Made by a program: the position numbers and the translations under genes. A model generated the notes under the pieces. It was not told where the DNA came from. It did no database searches and saw only the letters and a list, made by a program, of their open reading frames with translations. From contig NZ_VDDA01000005.1 in the NCBI RefSeq assembly GCF_006151805.1, forward strand, positions 62,001 to 126,000: DNA of 64,000 bases. Direction: 5' to 3'. The stretch is from Methylobacterium terricola (GTDB lineage Bacteria > Pseudomonadota > Alphaproteobacteria > Rhizobiales > Beijerinckiaceae). The stretch's first letter is position 1. Each line of letters starts with the position of its first letter. Of this stretch, positions 34,410 through 43,559 are shown piece after piece.

Positions 34410-37045
34410 TTCCGCCTCAGTCCGAACCGGTCATACGTAAACACGCTCGGACCGAGGCGGAACGTGAAGCCGTTTCCCTGACCTAGAGTTTCTAAAAGAT
34501 CTGGTTGAGCGTCAACAGGGATCTTCTCGGCCACGTGGTGCGGCAGCTTCAGCGACGGCACCGGCTGGCCGAACGGGCTTATCGGGAGCGGCTGCCCCTC
34601 CGCCCCGAACGCGACGTGCCGATCGGCGGCGCCGAGGCGCGTGGCGATGGTCTCGTCGGACTCGATTCGGAAATCCGTGAAGGGATGGTCGAATTGCAAG
34701 CGTGCGTTCTCGGCGGCGGTGAGATCGGCGAAGTGGCGGCCGGTGCGCCGGTTGAAATGCGGCCGCCAGGCCGGGTCTTCGGCGATCAGCTCCGCTTCGA
34801 TGGCTGCCAGGGCGTCGGGATGGGTCGCGGCCTCGACGAGGCGGCGGTTCATCGCAGGAATTGTCCAGATCGGCTCGGCCTCGACGAGGCGCCGGGTCAG
34901 TTCGAGGATGCGCAGGTCCGTGTAGATGCCGCCGGTCCGGCCGGACCCGAGCCCGTAGGCGTGCAGGCCGGGCCGGTAAAGCTCCCGCGCCGCCGGAACG
35001 AGCACGATCGCCCGCGGTACGGCGTAGCCCTCCGGGCGGGACCGGTCGGCATGGCGATGGAGGCGGCCGATTCGCTGCAGCAGCACGTCTATCGGGCAGA
35101 GATCGGTGACGAGCAGGTCGGCATCGAGGTCGAGGGATTGCTCCAGGGTCTGCGTGCCAATGACGATGCGGCCCCCGTCCGGGCGCTCGCGCCCGATCGC
35201 GGCCTCGACAGCCGCGTCGAGGAGGCGCCGGTCGGGTTCGGCGAAGCGGGAATGGTGCAGCGTCGCGATGGACCGCCCGTCGGCGTGCGGCGCCCGGAAC
35301 AGCAGCGCGCCGTCCGGTGCCGTCGCCTGCCCCTCCAGGGCCGCTTGCGTGAGGAGCGCCTGGCCGACCGTATTGCGGATGATCAGGACCTTGGCGCCGG
35401 CGCAGGCCGCCGCGAGGCTCAGCGCCGCGATCGCCGCGGGATCGTCCAGGATCGTGCGAGCCTCCAGGTGGACGGTCTTTCCCGCGCCGATCGAGCCGAG
35501 CGGCTGGCGGTGCTCGACGCCGTCCTCGCACCAGCTCAAGGCCGGGTAGTCCACCGCATCGGCCTCCGCTCGGTCCGGGACCGTCGCGGCCCCGAGCAGG
35601 CGCGCGCGGGCGCCCGCACCGAGCGTCGCCGACAGGAGCAGTGCGTGGCCGCCCGCCCCGACATGGAAGCGCAGCAGATTCGCGAGCAGGCGCTCCATGT
35701 AGGCGTCGGAGGCGTGGACCTCGTCGACCACCAGGAGCTTGTTCAGGAGCGAGACGGCGCGCAGATGCGCGTGTTTCACCCGCACCGCGCCGAGCAGCGC
35801 CTGGTCGATCGTGCCGACGGCGATCGAAGCCGCAAGGTATCGTTTCGGATGCTCGGCGGCCCAACGGACCGCACGATCGCCGTCGTCGCTCCATTGCACG
35901 TCGAAATCGGGCAGGCGGGCACCCTCCGCCTCGTCGACGCGCATCTGGCCCGGGACCGCCCGGACGACGGCCGGCCGCTGGTGCGGCGGAAAGACGTTGT
36001 CCCGGAATCGCTTGACCCGTTCGAAGATCTGCGTGGCCGCGACGCGGGTCGGCAGCGCGAAGTAGAGGCCGTCGATGGCGCCTTGGCGAAAGAGCTCGCT
36101 GAAGCGCCACAGGGCAGCCTCGGTCTTGCCAGAGCCGGTCTCAGCCTCGAGCACCAGCAGCCGCGCGCGATGCCGCGCCGTCTCGGCCTGGATCGGCCTC
36201 GCCACGAAAGGCGGCCGGCCAGGTTGCGCGAAAGCCTGCGCGAAGCTGGCTCCGACCCGGCACGCGGCGGCGCGCGCGGGCCGCGCATCGAGGCCGGTCG
36301 CGGAGAGGACGACGCTCGAACGGGCTTGCGCGAACGCCATCCGGTCCTCGGGCCGGCCCTCGTCGAAGGGAAAGAAGTCGGGTGACGGGTTCGAGCCGAG
36401 CCAGTCGGCCAGCATCAGGAGTCCCGCGAAGGCGTGCTGGAAGGCTGCTTGGTCGGGCAGCGGGCTCGCGTCGGCGAGGGCGTTCCCGAACCAGGCGTCG
36501 AGCGCCGCCCGCATCGGCGCGAGCTTGGCCACGGGGTCGTCGGGCCCGTCCCGCCACTGCGCCGAGGCATCCCTGACATCGGCTTGACGTTCCCCGCCGC
36601 CGAGGGCCCAGGGGCGCCCATCGTGAGCGAACACCGCGTGGAACAGGCCCGGATTGTCGCCTGGAAGCCATGCTGCAACCCGGTCGAGCCCGAGCCTCAT
36701 GCAGAGGCGGTCGCACACGGCCTCCGCGCCGCGGCGAATGGAGAACACCCAGGCGAGTTCATCGATATGGCCGACCCGCAGCGCGTCGGCGTCCGATCGG
36801 GCCTGGAAGCCGCGATTGGCCTTGCCGATGTCATGAAGGAAGGCGAGTGCCGAGAGCTTGGCTGAGATCGCCGCAGCGTCTGCTTCGTCTACCCGACCGA
36901 GCCGCTGCAGGCGGGTACCGATCAGCGGCAGATCCAGCAGTGCTGCCAGTGCTGCGCTCACATCGGCTGAATGCCCGACCAGGGAATGCCATCGTCCCGC
37001 GGCATCGCGTTTCGCCCAAAGAACGTCCTGCGAAAAGACGCTCAT
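34403..37045 (-). CDS. cas3: CRISPR-associated helicase/nuclease Cas3
   Basis: This protein of about 880 residues starts at the ATG at 37045 (MSVFSQDVLWAKRD), with an ATG nine codons upstream as alternative. The HD nuclease part carries HSLVGHSADV and FLHDIGKANRGFQ. The helicase part has Walker A LVLEAETGSGKTEAALW, the DEVH box VVDEVHASDAYM, LLSATL, and the motif QRIGRLHRH near the end. It degrades DNA marked by Cascade. It is separated from cse1 by 619 bp that hold the mini-array, so its transcription is probably independent of the Cascade operon. Confidence 0.95.
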   Translation of the reverse strand: MSVFSQDVLWAKRDAAGRWHSLVGHSADVSAALAALLDLPLIGTRLQRLGRVDEADAAAISAKLSALAFLHDIGKANRGFQARSDADALRVGHIDELAWVFSIRRGAEAVCDRLCMRLGLDRVAAWLPGDNPGLFHAVFAHDGRPWALGGGERQADVRDASAQWRDGPDDPVAKLAPMRAALDAWFGNALADASPLPDQAAFQHAFAGLLMLADWLGSNPSPDFFPFDEGRPEDRMAFAQARSSVVLSATGLDARPARAAACRVGASFAQAFAQPGRPPFVARPIQAETARHRARLLVLEAETGSGKTEAALWRFSELFRQGAIDGLYFALPTRVAATQIFERVKRFRDNVFPPHQRPAVVRAVPGQMRVDEAEGARLPDFDVQWSDDGDRAVRWAAEHPKRYLAASIAVGTIDQALLGAVRVKHAHLRAVSLLNKLLVVDEVHASDAYMERLLANLLRFHVGAGGHALLLSATLGAGARARLLGAATVPDRAEADAVDYPALSWCEDGVEHRQPLGSIGAGKTVHLEARTILDDPAAIAALSLAAACAGAKVLIIRNTVGQALLTQAALEGQATAPDGALLFRAPHADGRSIATLHHSRFAEPDRRLLDAAVEAAIGRERPDGGRIVIGTQTLEQSLDLDADLLVTDLCPIDVLLQRIGRLHRHADRSRPEGYAVPRAIVLVPAARELYRPGLHAYGLGSGRTGGIYTDLRILELTRRLVEAEPIWTIPAMNRRLVEAATHPDALAAIEAELIAEDPAWRPHFNRRTGRHFADLTAAENARLQFDHPFTDFRIESDETIATRLGAADRHVAFGAEGQPLPISPFGQPVPSLKLPHHVAEKIPVDAQPDLLETLGQGNGFTFRLGPSVFTYDRFGLRRNA

Positions 37046-37499
37046 GCTTCGCCCTTCAAGGTCCATGTGCAATGATGAGGCTATGGGCCTATGATTTTAA
37101 CAATCGCCTGTCTTCATCGGAAATCTGCGATTGCTGATCACCGCGGCCGTCCTGTGCGTTTGAAAGGGCATTCTACGAGAATTTCCCAGGACGGCGCAAC
37201 TTCGCTCCAGCCCAAGCGGGTTGTTCTTGTTCAGGCGTTGCAAATCGTTGCGAGCCACCCCCTGATGAGAGCAGAGAAAGCCTGCCACTGCCGGGAGGAC
37301 CGATATAGGTGCCGTCATCAAAGCCGCTCGCCGGCGATCCAGAATTCATGGCAAATTGATTGTCGAGGGTGCAGGATATTTTTCACGGTAAGATTGTTTT
37401 AAATTATATTTTTTAGATACAAAATAAATCATATCTCGCATTTCAGGCAAGATTTATTGGATAATGTGGTATATTATCAGGTATTGATGCCGTCACTAT
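37046..37499. other. Intergenic region upstream of cas3
   Basis: No gene is recognised. A weak minus-strand promoter-like pair (TTCCGA, 17 bases, TAAAAT, about 37126-37098) could serve cas3. The part 37370-37500 is strikingly AT-rich (runs of AAATTATATTTTTTAG type) compared with the rest, which fits foreign DNA next to the insertion element. Confidence 0.35.
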
Positions 37500-38338
37500 G
37501 GCCTGTTGTCGCTTGAGCGTATTGCGGCGGTGAGGGTTTCCCCGCTCTGACGGAGGAGATGCGATGCTGACGGACGCGCAATGGGCCGAGTTGGAGCCGC
37601 TGGTCGAAGCCTGCCGGCCGAAAGGCAAGACCCCGCCTCAGGGGCTGCGCCGGACCAACTCGGCCATCCTCTGATGGCATCGGAACGGGGCCGCCTGGCG
37701 CGCCATCCCGGCCGGGCTTGGACCCTGGTGGCACACCGCCCAGATCTTCAACCGTTGGGCGCGCGCCGGCGTCTGGGAGCACCTCCTCGACCTCGCGCAG
37801 GCCTGCGGCGTCGCCCTCGGCATGGTGTTTCTCAACGGCACGAACATCCGGGCTCACCAGAAGGCGGCCACGCCGTGACCAAAAGCGGGGCGGAGCCGAG
37901 CGAGACGATCGTGAAGCTCCTGGCCGCTCGCATGGCGGCTCAGGCACCAAGGCTTGCGTGATCGCCGACGGGCGAGGCCGCCCCGTCGGCTTCCGCCTCG
38001 CGCTCGGTCAGGCGCACGAACTGGCGCACGCCCTCCCGCTGCTCGATCATCGTCCGGGCACGCCCGAACGGGTCGTGGCCGATCGCGGCTGTTCCAGCCA
38101 TGGCTTCCGCGAGGCGATCTGGACTGCCGGAGCACGGCCGGTAATCCCGACCAAGAGCAACGCGACTCCCGTCGCCTGTCCAGCCTGGATCGACGACAAA
38201 TGCAACATCGTCGAACGCCTGTGGGCACGCCTGAAGGAACGGCGCGCCATCGACACGCGCTACGAAAAGACCGCTGTCAGCTTCAAGGGCGTCCTCTGCC
38301 TCCCCTCCACACTGCTGTGGATCAATTGACAACAGACC
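37500..38338 (+). mobile_element. Decayed IS5-family-type insertion sequence
   Basis: The element is bounded by imperfect terminal inverted repeats of 16 bases: GGCCTGTTGTCGCTTG at 37500-37515 and the complement of CAATTGACAACAGACC at 38323-38338 (13 of 16 identical). It encloses a broken transposase gene. No target-site duplication was seen at the ends. Size (839 bp) fits the shorter IS5-family members. Confidence 0.7.
37564..38329 (+). pseudogene. Broken IS5-family transposase
   Basis: The gene begins MLTDAQWAELEPLVEACRPKGKTPPQGLRRTNSAIL, then meets an in-frame TGA, continues HRNGAAWRAIPAGLGPWWHTAQIFNRWARAGVW, and after a further frame change resumes with the catalytic part (VIADGRGRPVGFRLALGQAHE; VVADRGCSSHGFREAIW; CNIVERLWARLKERRAIDTRYEKTAVSF). 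The final Glu region is recognisable, but at least two lesions make it non-functional in one frame. Confidence 0.75.
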
Positions 38339-38447
38339 CGAGTACCCCGCTCATTGAGAGGTCCGCTTCGAACGAAATGGGACCTCGCCGGGGCGGCTAC
38401 GACATCACCCTCCGATGGCGTCCGCGAGTCGCAGGGCCATCCAAGAC

Positions 38448-39011
38448 CTACGTCGGCAGGAGGCCCGAGGCGCGGTAGGTCGCGATCAGGGCATCGAACT
38501 GCGAGATGTCCGAGCGGCTCCTCGCGTAGAGCTGGGCACCGGACACCGCCGCGAAGATGGCCCGGCCCTGCGCCTCGCCGTCCTCGGGCTTCGCCGCCCT
38601 AGCCATGACCAGCACCTTGGCGAGCCAGGCGACGTTGACGTCGGCGAAGCCCTGCGCCTCCCGCTGCACGGCCTCAGGCAGGTCGGCGTATTCCGCCGAC
38701 ATGAAGCTGCACAGGCACAGCCTGTTCCCGTCCTCGAGCGAGCGGCGGAAGGTGCCCGGGTAGAGCCGCAGGCATTCCAGCGGGTCGCCGGTGTCGGCCA
38801 GCATCGCGTCGAGTTCGACCGCGATGTCCTCCCAGTAGCGTCGTGCCACGGCCGCGCCGAGATCCGCCTTGCTGGCGAAGTGGTGATAGATGCTCGCCGC
38901 CTTGATGCCGACCTCGGCGGCGAGGTCGCGGTAGCTCAAGCCCCCGTAGCCGTGAGCCTGCGCGGTCTTCCTGGCAGCGGCCAGGATCGCCTCCTTCGCG
39001 TTCGAACTCAC
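38448..39011 (-). CDS. TetR family transcriptional regulator
   Basis: This is a 187-residue regulator whose N-terminal HTH reads AILAAARKTAQAHGYGGLSYRDLAAEVGIKAASIYHHFASKADL. The C-terminal ligand domain (KVLVMARAAKPEDGEAQGRAIFAAVSGAQLYARSRSD) is of the TetR_C type. It is divergent from an amidase gene, with palindromic sites in the 108-bp gap, so it is probably the repressor of that gene and of itself. Confidence 0.88.
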   Translation of the reverse strand: MSSNAKEAILAAARKTAQAHGYGGLSYRDLAAEVGIKAASIYHHFASKADLGAAVARRYWEDIAVELDAMLADTGDPLECLRLYPGTFRRSLEDGNRLCLCSFMSAEYADLPEAVQREAQGFADVNVAWLAKVLVMARAAKPEDGEAQGRAIFAAVSGAQLYARSRSDISQFDALIATYRASGLLPT

Positions 39012-39037
39012 TCCCGCCTCCCCGTCGGCGCAAAAGC

Positions 39038-39051
39038 CTAACGATCGTTAG
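39038..39051. promoter_or_regulatory. TetR operator palindrome CTAACGATCGTTAG
   Basis: This is a perfect 14-base palindrome directly upstream of the amidase promoter. A related site, CCTAACGACAGGTAGG, lies at about 39094-39109, just before the amidase ATG. The repeated CCTAAC half-sites fit a TetR dimer operator pair. Confidence 0.6.
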
Positions 39052-39058
39052 TTAGGTA

Positions 39059-39087
39059 TTGACAGCCAAAAAATCCATCCCTAACTT
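39059..39087 (+). promoter_or_regulatory. Amidase promoter
   Basis: TTGACA at 39059-39064 and TAACTT at 39082-39087 are separated by 17 bases. The two operator-like sites lie on each side, so bound repressor would block RNA polymerase. Confidence 0.55.
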
Positions 39088-39119
39088 TTGCCTGCCTAAC
39101 GACAGGTAGGTTAATCGCC

Positions 39120-40520
39120 ATGACCCGGGATATCGTCTTCTCGGACGCCACCGCCCTCGCCGCGCTGGTCCGAACCAGGCAGCTCTCGCCCGTCGAGGTC
39201 GTGCGGGTCCACCTCGACCGCATCGAGGCCGTCGACCCGAAGGTCAACGCGATCGTCACCGTCGCGGAGGGGGCGTTGGCCGCTGCAAAGCAGGCCGAGG
39301 CCGCGGTGATGGCAGGCGGGGAGCTCGGGCCGCTGCATGGCGTGCCCTTCACGGTGAAGGACTCCATCGACACCGCAGGCGTCATGACCCAGCGCGGCTC
39401 GCCGATCTTCAAGGGCCGTGTCCCGGATGCCGACGCGACCAGCGTCGCCCGGCTGAAGAAGGCCGGCGGCATCCTGCTCGCCAAGACCAACCTTCCCGAG
39501 TTCTCCTACTGGATCGAGAGCGACAACCTGCTCTCCGGCCGCTCGAACAACCCGTGGGACCTCGACCGCACGCCCGGCGGTTCGAGCGGCGGCGAGTCGG
39601 CGGCCATCGCGGCCGGCATGTCGCCGCTGGGGCTCGGCACCGACCTTGCCATCTCGGTGCGCGGCCCGGCCGCCCAGACCGGCATCGTCTCGCTCAAGGC
39701 GACCCACGGGCGCGTGCCGATGACCGGCATCTGGCCGCGCGCACCGCGCCGCTTCTGGCACGTCGGCCCGATGGCGCGCTCGATCCGCGACCTCGCGCTC
39801 GCCTTCTCGCAACTCGCCGGTCCGGACGGCGAGGACTCCTTCGCGACCAGCACCGTCCCGTTCGACGCTGGCGTCACGACGGATCGCAAGCTGCGCGTCG
39901 GCTGGATGGTCGGTCCGGGCTTCGGGCCCATCGACGCGCAGGTCGCGGCGACCGTCCGGTCCGCGGCCGAGGCCCTCAAGGGCGAGGGCCATCACGTGGA
40001 GGAGGTGCGCATCCCGGCGCTGGAGCGCGACTTCGCCCTCGACGTGTTCAACAAGCTCCACGTCATGGAGATGAAGCCGGCCTTCCGCCAGGCGACCGCC
40101 GGGCACGAGGACCAGATGTACAAGATGGCGAGGACGATGCTGTCGTTGCCCGATACCGCGATGCAAGATTACCTGGCGGCCGAGCAGGCGGCGGAGCGGC
40201 TGCGGGACGGCTACGCGACCTACTTCCGGGACTACGACGTTCTCCTGACCCCCGTGCTGCCGGTCCCGGCGCACAAGCACGGCATCACGGAACTCGTCGT
40301 CAACGGCGAGACCGTCGACCTGACCTACCTCCAGGGCGCGACCGTGCCGCTCAACGTGACCGGCCTGCCCGGGCTGTCGATGCGCTTCGGGACGAGCCGC
40401 GAGGGGCTGCCGATCAACGTGCAGCTGGTGGGAAGCTGGCAGGCGGAGACCACGCTCCTGAACGCCGCGAGGGTGCTGGAACGCGTGAGCCCGGTTCGCG
40501 ACCGGCATCCGAGCCTCTGA
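39120..40520 (+). CDS. Amidase (amidase signature family)
   Basis: This 466-residue enzyme has the Ser-cisSer-Lys catalytic triad in context: Lys in HGVPFTVKDSID, the cis-Ser in TPGGSSGGESAA, and the nucleophile Ser in GTDLAISVRGPAA (the usual TGGSIR is changed to AISVR, but the Ser is kept). It should hydrolyse an amide to acid and ammonia in the cytoplasm. The substrate is not predictable. It is controlled by the divergent TetR regulator. The C-terminus follows the family (GLPINVQLVGSWQAETTLLNAARVLE). Confidence 0.88.
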   Translation: MTRDIVFSDATALAALVRTRQLSPVEVVRVHLDRIEAVDPKVNAIVTVAEGALAAAKQAEAAVMAGGELGPLHGVPFTVKDSIDTAGVMTQRGSPIFKGRVPDADATSVARLKKAGGILLAKTNLPEFSYWIESDNLLSGRSNNPWDLDRTPGGSSGGESAAIAAGMSPLGLGTDLAISVRGPAAQTGIVSLKATHGRVPMTGIWPRAPRRFWHVGPMARSIRDLALAFSQLAGPDGEDSFATSTVPFDAGVTTDRKLRVGWMVGPGFGPIDAQVAATVRSAAEALKGEGHHVEEVRIPALERDFALDVFNKLHVMEMKPAFRQATAGHEDQMYKMARTMLSLPDTAMQDYLAAEQAAERLRDGYATYFRDYDVLLTPVLPVPAHKHGITELVVNGETVDLTYLQGATVPLNVTGLPGLSMRFGTSREGLPINVQLVGSWQAETTLLNAARVLERVSPVRDRHPSL

Positions 40521-40600
40521 GACCCTCGCGCCTTGGCATCGACACGGCGATGCCAAGGCGTCCGGCGCATCGGCGCCGGCGCCCGTTCGGGCTTGCCTTG

Positions 40601-40628
40601 CGCCGTCGAACGGATCCGTTCGACGGCG
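40601..40628. repeat. 28-bp perfect palindrome downstream of the amidase gene
   Basis: The two 14-base arms (CGCCGTCGAACGGA and its complement) meet without a loop. It lies 80 bp after the amidase stop. It has no T-run, so a classical terminator is not evident; it may be an mRNA-end hairpin, a REP-type element or a protein-binding site. The same half-site sequence starting CCGTTCG also occurs a few bases upstream (40582-40588). Confidence 0.7.
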
Positions 40629-40743
40629 CGGCGGTATGAGACGGGGGTGACCCGTCGGGGAGCGCGCCGCGGTCCCCGGCCAAGGGCAGGTCCGGGAGGA
40701 AGCCTGACCGACAAGGTTCAGGAGATGTCCCAAATGACTGGCA

Positions 40744-41340
40744 TCCCAGCGTTTGGCCGCGGCCTGCCCCAAGACCGACCTGTCCATGCGCATCGAAGGC
40801 AGCATCGAGCCGGAATTGATGCTGGACCTTGCTGCCCGCAACGGCAGGACGCTCCGTTGGGACACGCCGGAAGCCCGGCGGGGCGCCTGCCGTTTCGAGA
40901 ACCTCCACCCGTTCCTCGACTTGGTACTTCGAGGGCTGCAAGGTCGTGGCGACGGAGAGAGACGTCCACGACGTGACCCGCGCCTACCTGCGAGGACGGC
41001 GTCGTCCGCGCCGAGAAGGTCATCGGTCCGCAGAGCTTCACCGAGCGTGGGCCTCCGATCGAGGCGCCGATGTCGGGCGTGCTCCCCGCCCTGGCGGAGG
41101 CGCGCCGCGCGCACGGCATGAGCGTCGGCCTGATGATCAGCGTCCATCGCCACCGGACCGAGCCGGATGCCGTCGCCGTGCCGGACCAGGTCATGCCGTG
41201 GACGGACGACATTGTCGGTATCGGCATCGGCGGCGCCGAAGTCGGCAATCCGCCCTCCAGGTTCGCCCGCTTCCTCCAGGCCGCCCGCGAGCGCGGCGTT
41301 CGCACCACCGTCCATGCCGGCGAGGAAGGCCCGGCCGCGC
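40744..41340 (+). pseudogene. Adenosine deaminase-like pseudogene
   Basis: Pieces of an adenosine/adenine deaminase are found in several frames: PKTDLSMRIEGSIEPELMLDLAARNGRTLRW, YFEGCKVVATERDVHDVTRAYL, LPALAEARRAHGMSVGLMIS and DDIVGIGIGGAEVGNPPSRFARFLQAARERGVRTTVHAGEEG. The metal-binding HxH of the canonical ELHLHIEGS is changed to DLSMRIEGS, and at least two frameshifts are present. The 3' part after the HAGEEG motif is lost. It cannot make active enzyme. Confidence 0.7.
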
Positions 41341-41439
41341 GGTCGCCGCCGCGACGGGCCCCGGCTCGCCCCGCCGCGCGACGGTATGGTGACCTTAACC
41401 CTTCGGTCGGCATAGACTGCTCTGCCGGAGGTGATCCCG

Positions 41440-41730
41440 ATGCTGCTGTTCGTGTTCGTGGCGATTGCCGGTGGTCTCGCGACAGGGGCCGTCATGGCGC
41501 CGTTCGGGCCGCTGACCGCCGCCCTCGCCGTCCCGCTGGGGGGCAGCCTCTGCGCGGCTCTGGCGGCTCTGGTCGTCTTGCGGCTGCGCGGGCCGGACTT
41601 CGTGTCCGACGCCGACCGGGACGCGCAGACCGACGCCCTGGTGGCCGGCCTGCGCGGCATCGCCGATCACGCGCGCCGCCGGGACGCCGCGCCGCCGGAG
41701 CGCGGGTCGGCCGGGCGGCACGTCGCCTGA
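41440..41730 (+). CDS. Hypothetical small membrane protein (96 aa)
   Basis: The ATG at 41440 follows GGAGG at 8 bases; a GTG at 41431 overlaps that ribosome site and is less likely. The product has two membrane segments (residues about 2-20, and 25-45) and a charged C-terminal tail (VSDADRDAQTDALVAGLRGIADHARRR). No family is recognised. Confidence 0.5.
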   Translation: MLLFVFVAIAGGLATGAVMAPFGPLTAALAVPLGGSLCAALAALVVLRLRGPDFVSDADRDAQTDALVAGLRGIADHARRRDAAPPERGSAGRHVA

Positions 41731-41796
41731 CCGGCCGGGGCGCGGCTGCGACGCACCGGAACGCGGTCTTTAGCTCGTCGGCCGGCGGATCCGGGC

Positions 41797-42471
41797 TCAC
41801 CCGCCTGACGGCTTGACGAACTTCGCCTTGCCGCGGAGCGACCACGGCCCCTGCACCCCGTGCTCGGCGCAGAACGCGTCCACGGCACGGCCCACGCCGG
41901 GGAACTTGCCGCCGAGGCGGTCGTAATCGTCGGCGATGAACAGGCCGCCGGGGCGCAGGACCGGCCACCACGCCCGGAGATCGGCCGCCACCGAGGCCTC
42001 CTCGTGGCCGGCATCGAGATGGATCACGTCGGCGGAGACGCCGCGCAGGCGCATCAGCTCGGCGGCGTTCACCGAATCGAGCGGCAGCGGCACCACCCGG
42101 TCGGCCACGCCCTCGCGCAGCATGTTGGCCAGGAAGGTGCGGTAGAGGCTCGGAAAGCCGTTCTCGGTCCGGAGTTCGGAAAACAGCGCCGGGTCGGCCC
42201 AGTGGTCGACGGCGCCGAGCCAGGTATCGACCGCGATCACCGTGCCGGGTACCCCGTGCTCGGCCATCATTTTCGCGAGGTAGAGCGTGCTCGCGCCCTT
42301 CCAGGTGCCGATCTCGACCACCACGCCGGGGCGCCATTCGCGCACCGCTTCCTCCAGGTAGGGATGCACGCTGCGCCAGCCCTGGAGGTCGAGGGGGCGC
42401 AGATCCCCCGGCGGGTCCGCGAAGGGATCGCGGCCGTGCCACAGCGCGTCGAGGATGGTCTGGCGGGTCAT
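41797..42471 (-). CDS. Class I SAM-dependent methyltransferase
   Basis: This 224-residue protein has a SAM-binding start VVVEIGTWKGASTLYLAKMM, the acidic ligand VIAVDTWLG, and VIHLDAGHEEASVAADLRAWWPVLRPGGLFIADDY, typical of Methyltransf_24 / CmcI-like enzymes. The ATG at 42471 overlaps the upstream glycosyltransferase stop as ATGA; a longer frame upstream has no family sequence. In a glycan locus it probably methylates a sugar or works on a glycosylated carrier. It is the last gene of its minus-strand operon. Confidence 0.82.
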   Translation of the reverse strand: MTRQTILDALWHGRDPFADPPGDLRPLDLQGWRSVHPYLEEAVREWRPGVVVEIGTWKGASTLYLAKMMAEHGVPGTVIAVDTWLGAVDHWADPALFSELRTENGFPSLYRTFLANMLREGVADRVVPLPLDSVNAAELMRLRGVSADVIHLDAGHEEASVAADLRAWWPVLRPGGLFIADDYDRLGGKFPGVGRAVDAFCAEHGVQGPWSLRGKAKFVKPSGG

Positions 42472-43559
42472 GCGGAGGCTCGGGCGATCGGGGAGGGATG
42501 GAGGGCGGCGGCGCGAACCTCGGCGTAGAGGGCTTCGCAGCCGTCGAGCCAGCGCGCGCGGGTGAACAGGCGCCGCACGCGCTCGCGCGGGATCGTTCGC
42601 GGGATGGCGAGCGCCGCCGGGATCGCCGCCGCGAGGGCGCCCTCGTCCTCGGGCGGCACCAGGCGGCCGGCCTCGCCGACGACCTCCTCGGCCGCGCCCC
42701 GGGCGAAGCCCGCGACGGGGAGGCCGCAGGCCATCGCCTCGATCGCCGAAAGGCCGAACGGCTCGTCCCAGCACGGGGTGAGCAGGAACACCGAGGCGCG
42801 GGCCAGCTCGGCGGCGAGCGCCGGCCCGGGCAGGTGTCCGCCGTAGCGGATCCCTCCTCCGAGGAACGGGACGATGCGGTCCTCCCAGTAATCCGGCTCC
42901 TCGACCGGGCCGAACAGGGTCAGGGGCAGGCCGGCCCGGCGCGCCGCCGCGATGGCGAGGTGCGCCCCCTTCACCGCCGTCAGGCGCCCGCTCCAGACGG
43001 CGCTGCCGTCGCCGGTCCCGGCGAAGGGCCAGGCGTCGGGATCGATGCCGTTATGCAGGACATCCGCCTCCGGCGGCGCTCCGTCCGGCCACCAGGCCGC
43101 GAGATGCGCCGCCGAGGTCGCGGTGATGCGGTGCGTCGGGCCTGGGCTGTCGTGCACGAACCAGCGCAGCGCGTCGTAGGGCGGCGCGTGGAGCGAGGTG
43201 ACGGTCGGCACCGCTCGCGTGCGCCGCCGCTCCAGCGGCAACCGGCTCAGGGAGTTGTTGTGCAGGACGTCGAAGCCGCCGGCCGCGATCCGGTCGAGGG
43301 CGGCGCTGTAGGCGGCGTCGACATGGGCCCGCAACCCGGCATCGCCCCGGTGCTCCAGGCCGGGGAAGCTCTTCTCATGGTGAACCGGGCTCACCGCGTC
43401 GAGGGTGAAGCGCGGGTCGCTGTCGCCGGAGGCGAACAGCACGACCTCGTGGCCGCGCGCCGTCAGCCCCTCGGCGAGGTGCCAGCAATAGGCCTCCAGC
43501 CCGCCCGCGAAGGGCGGCGCGATCGGGTGGCGCAGATGGGCGAGGAGTGCGATCCTCAC
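42468..43559 (-). CDS. Glycosyltransferase family 4 protein
   Basis: The GTG at 43559 starts VRIALLAHLRHPIAPPFAGGLEAYCWHLAEGLTARGHEVVLF, a GT-B enzyme of 363 residues, and overlaps the upstream stop (GTGA). The donor-site motif FLLTPCWDEPFGLSAIEAMACGLPVAGFARGAAEEVVGEAG is the GT4 EX7E pattern. It transfers an activated sugar to a growing glycan; donor and acceptor are unknown. Confidence 0.85.
   Translation of the reverse strand: MRIALLAHLRHPIAPPFAGGLEAYCWHLAEGLTARGHEVVLFASGDSDPRFTLDAVSPVHHEKSFPGLEHRGDAGLRAHVDAAYSAALDRIAAGGFDVLHNNSLSRLPLERRRTRAVPTVTSLHAPPYDALRWFVHDSPGPTHRITATSAAHLAAWWPDGAPPEADVLHNGIDPDAWPFAGTGDGSAVWSGRLTAVKGAHLAIAAARRAGLPLTLFGPVEEPDYWEDRIVPFLGGGIRYGGHLPGPALAAELARASVFLLTPCWDEPFGLSAIEAMACGLPVAGFARGAAEEVVGEAGRLVPPEDEGALAAAIPAALAIPRTIPRERVRRLFTRARWLDGCEALYAEVRAAALHPSPIARASA

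Noticed and set aside
34505..36385. 626-codon + strand frame
   Set aside because: Antisense of cas3, no recognisable protein sequence.
39111..41660. 849-codon - strand frame
   Set aside because: It is antisense to the amidase gene, whose catalytic motifs and promoter are clear.
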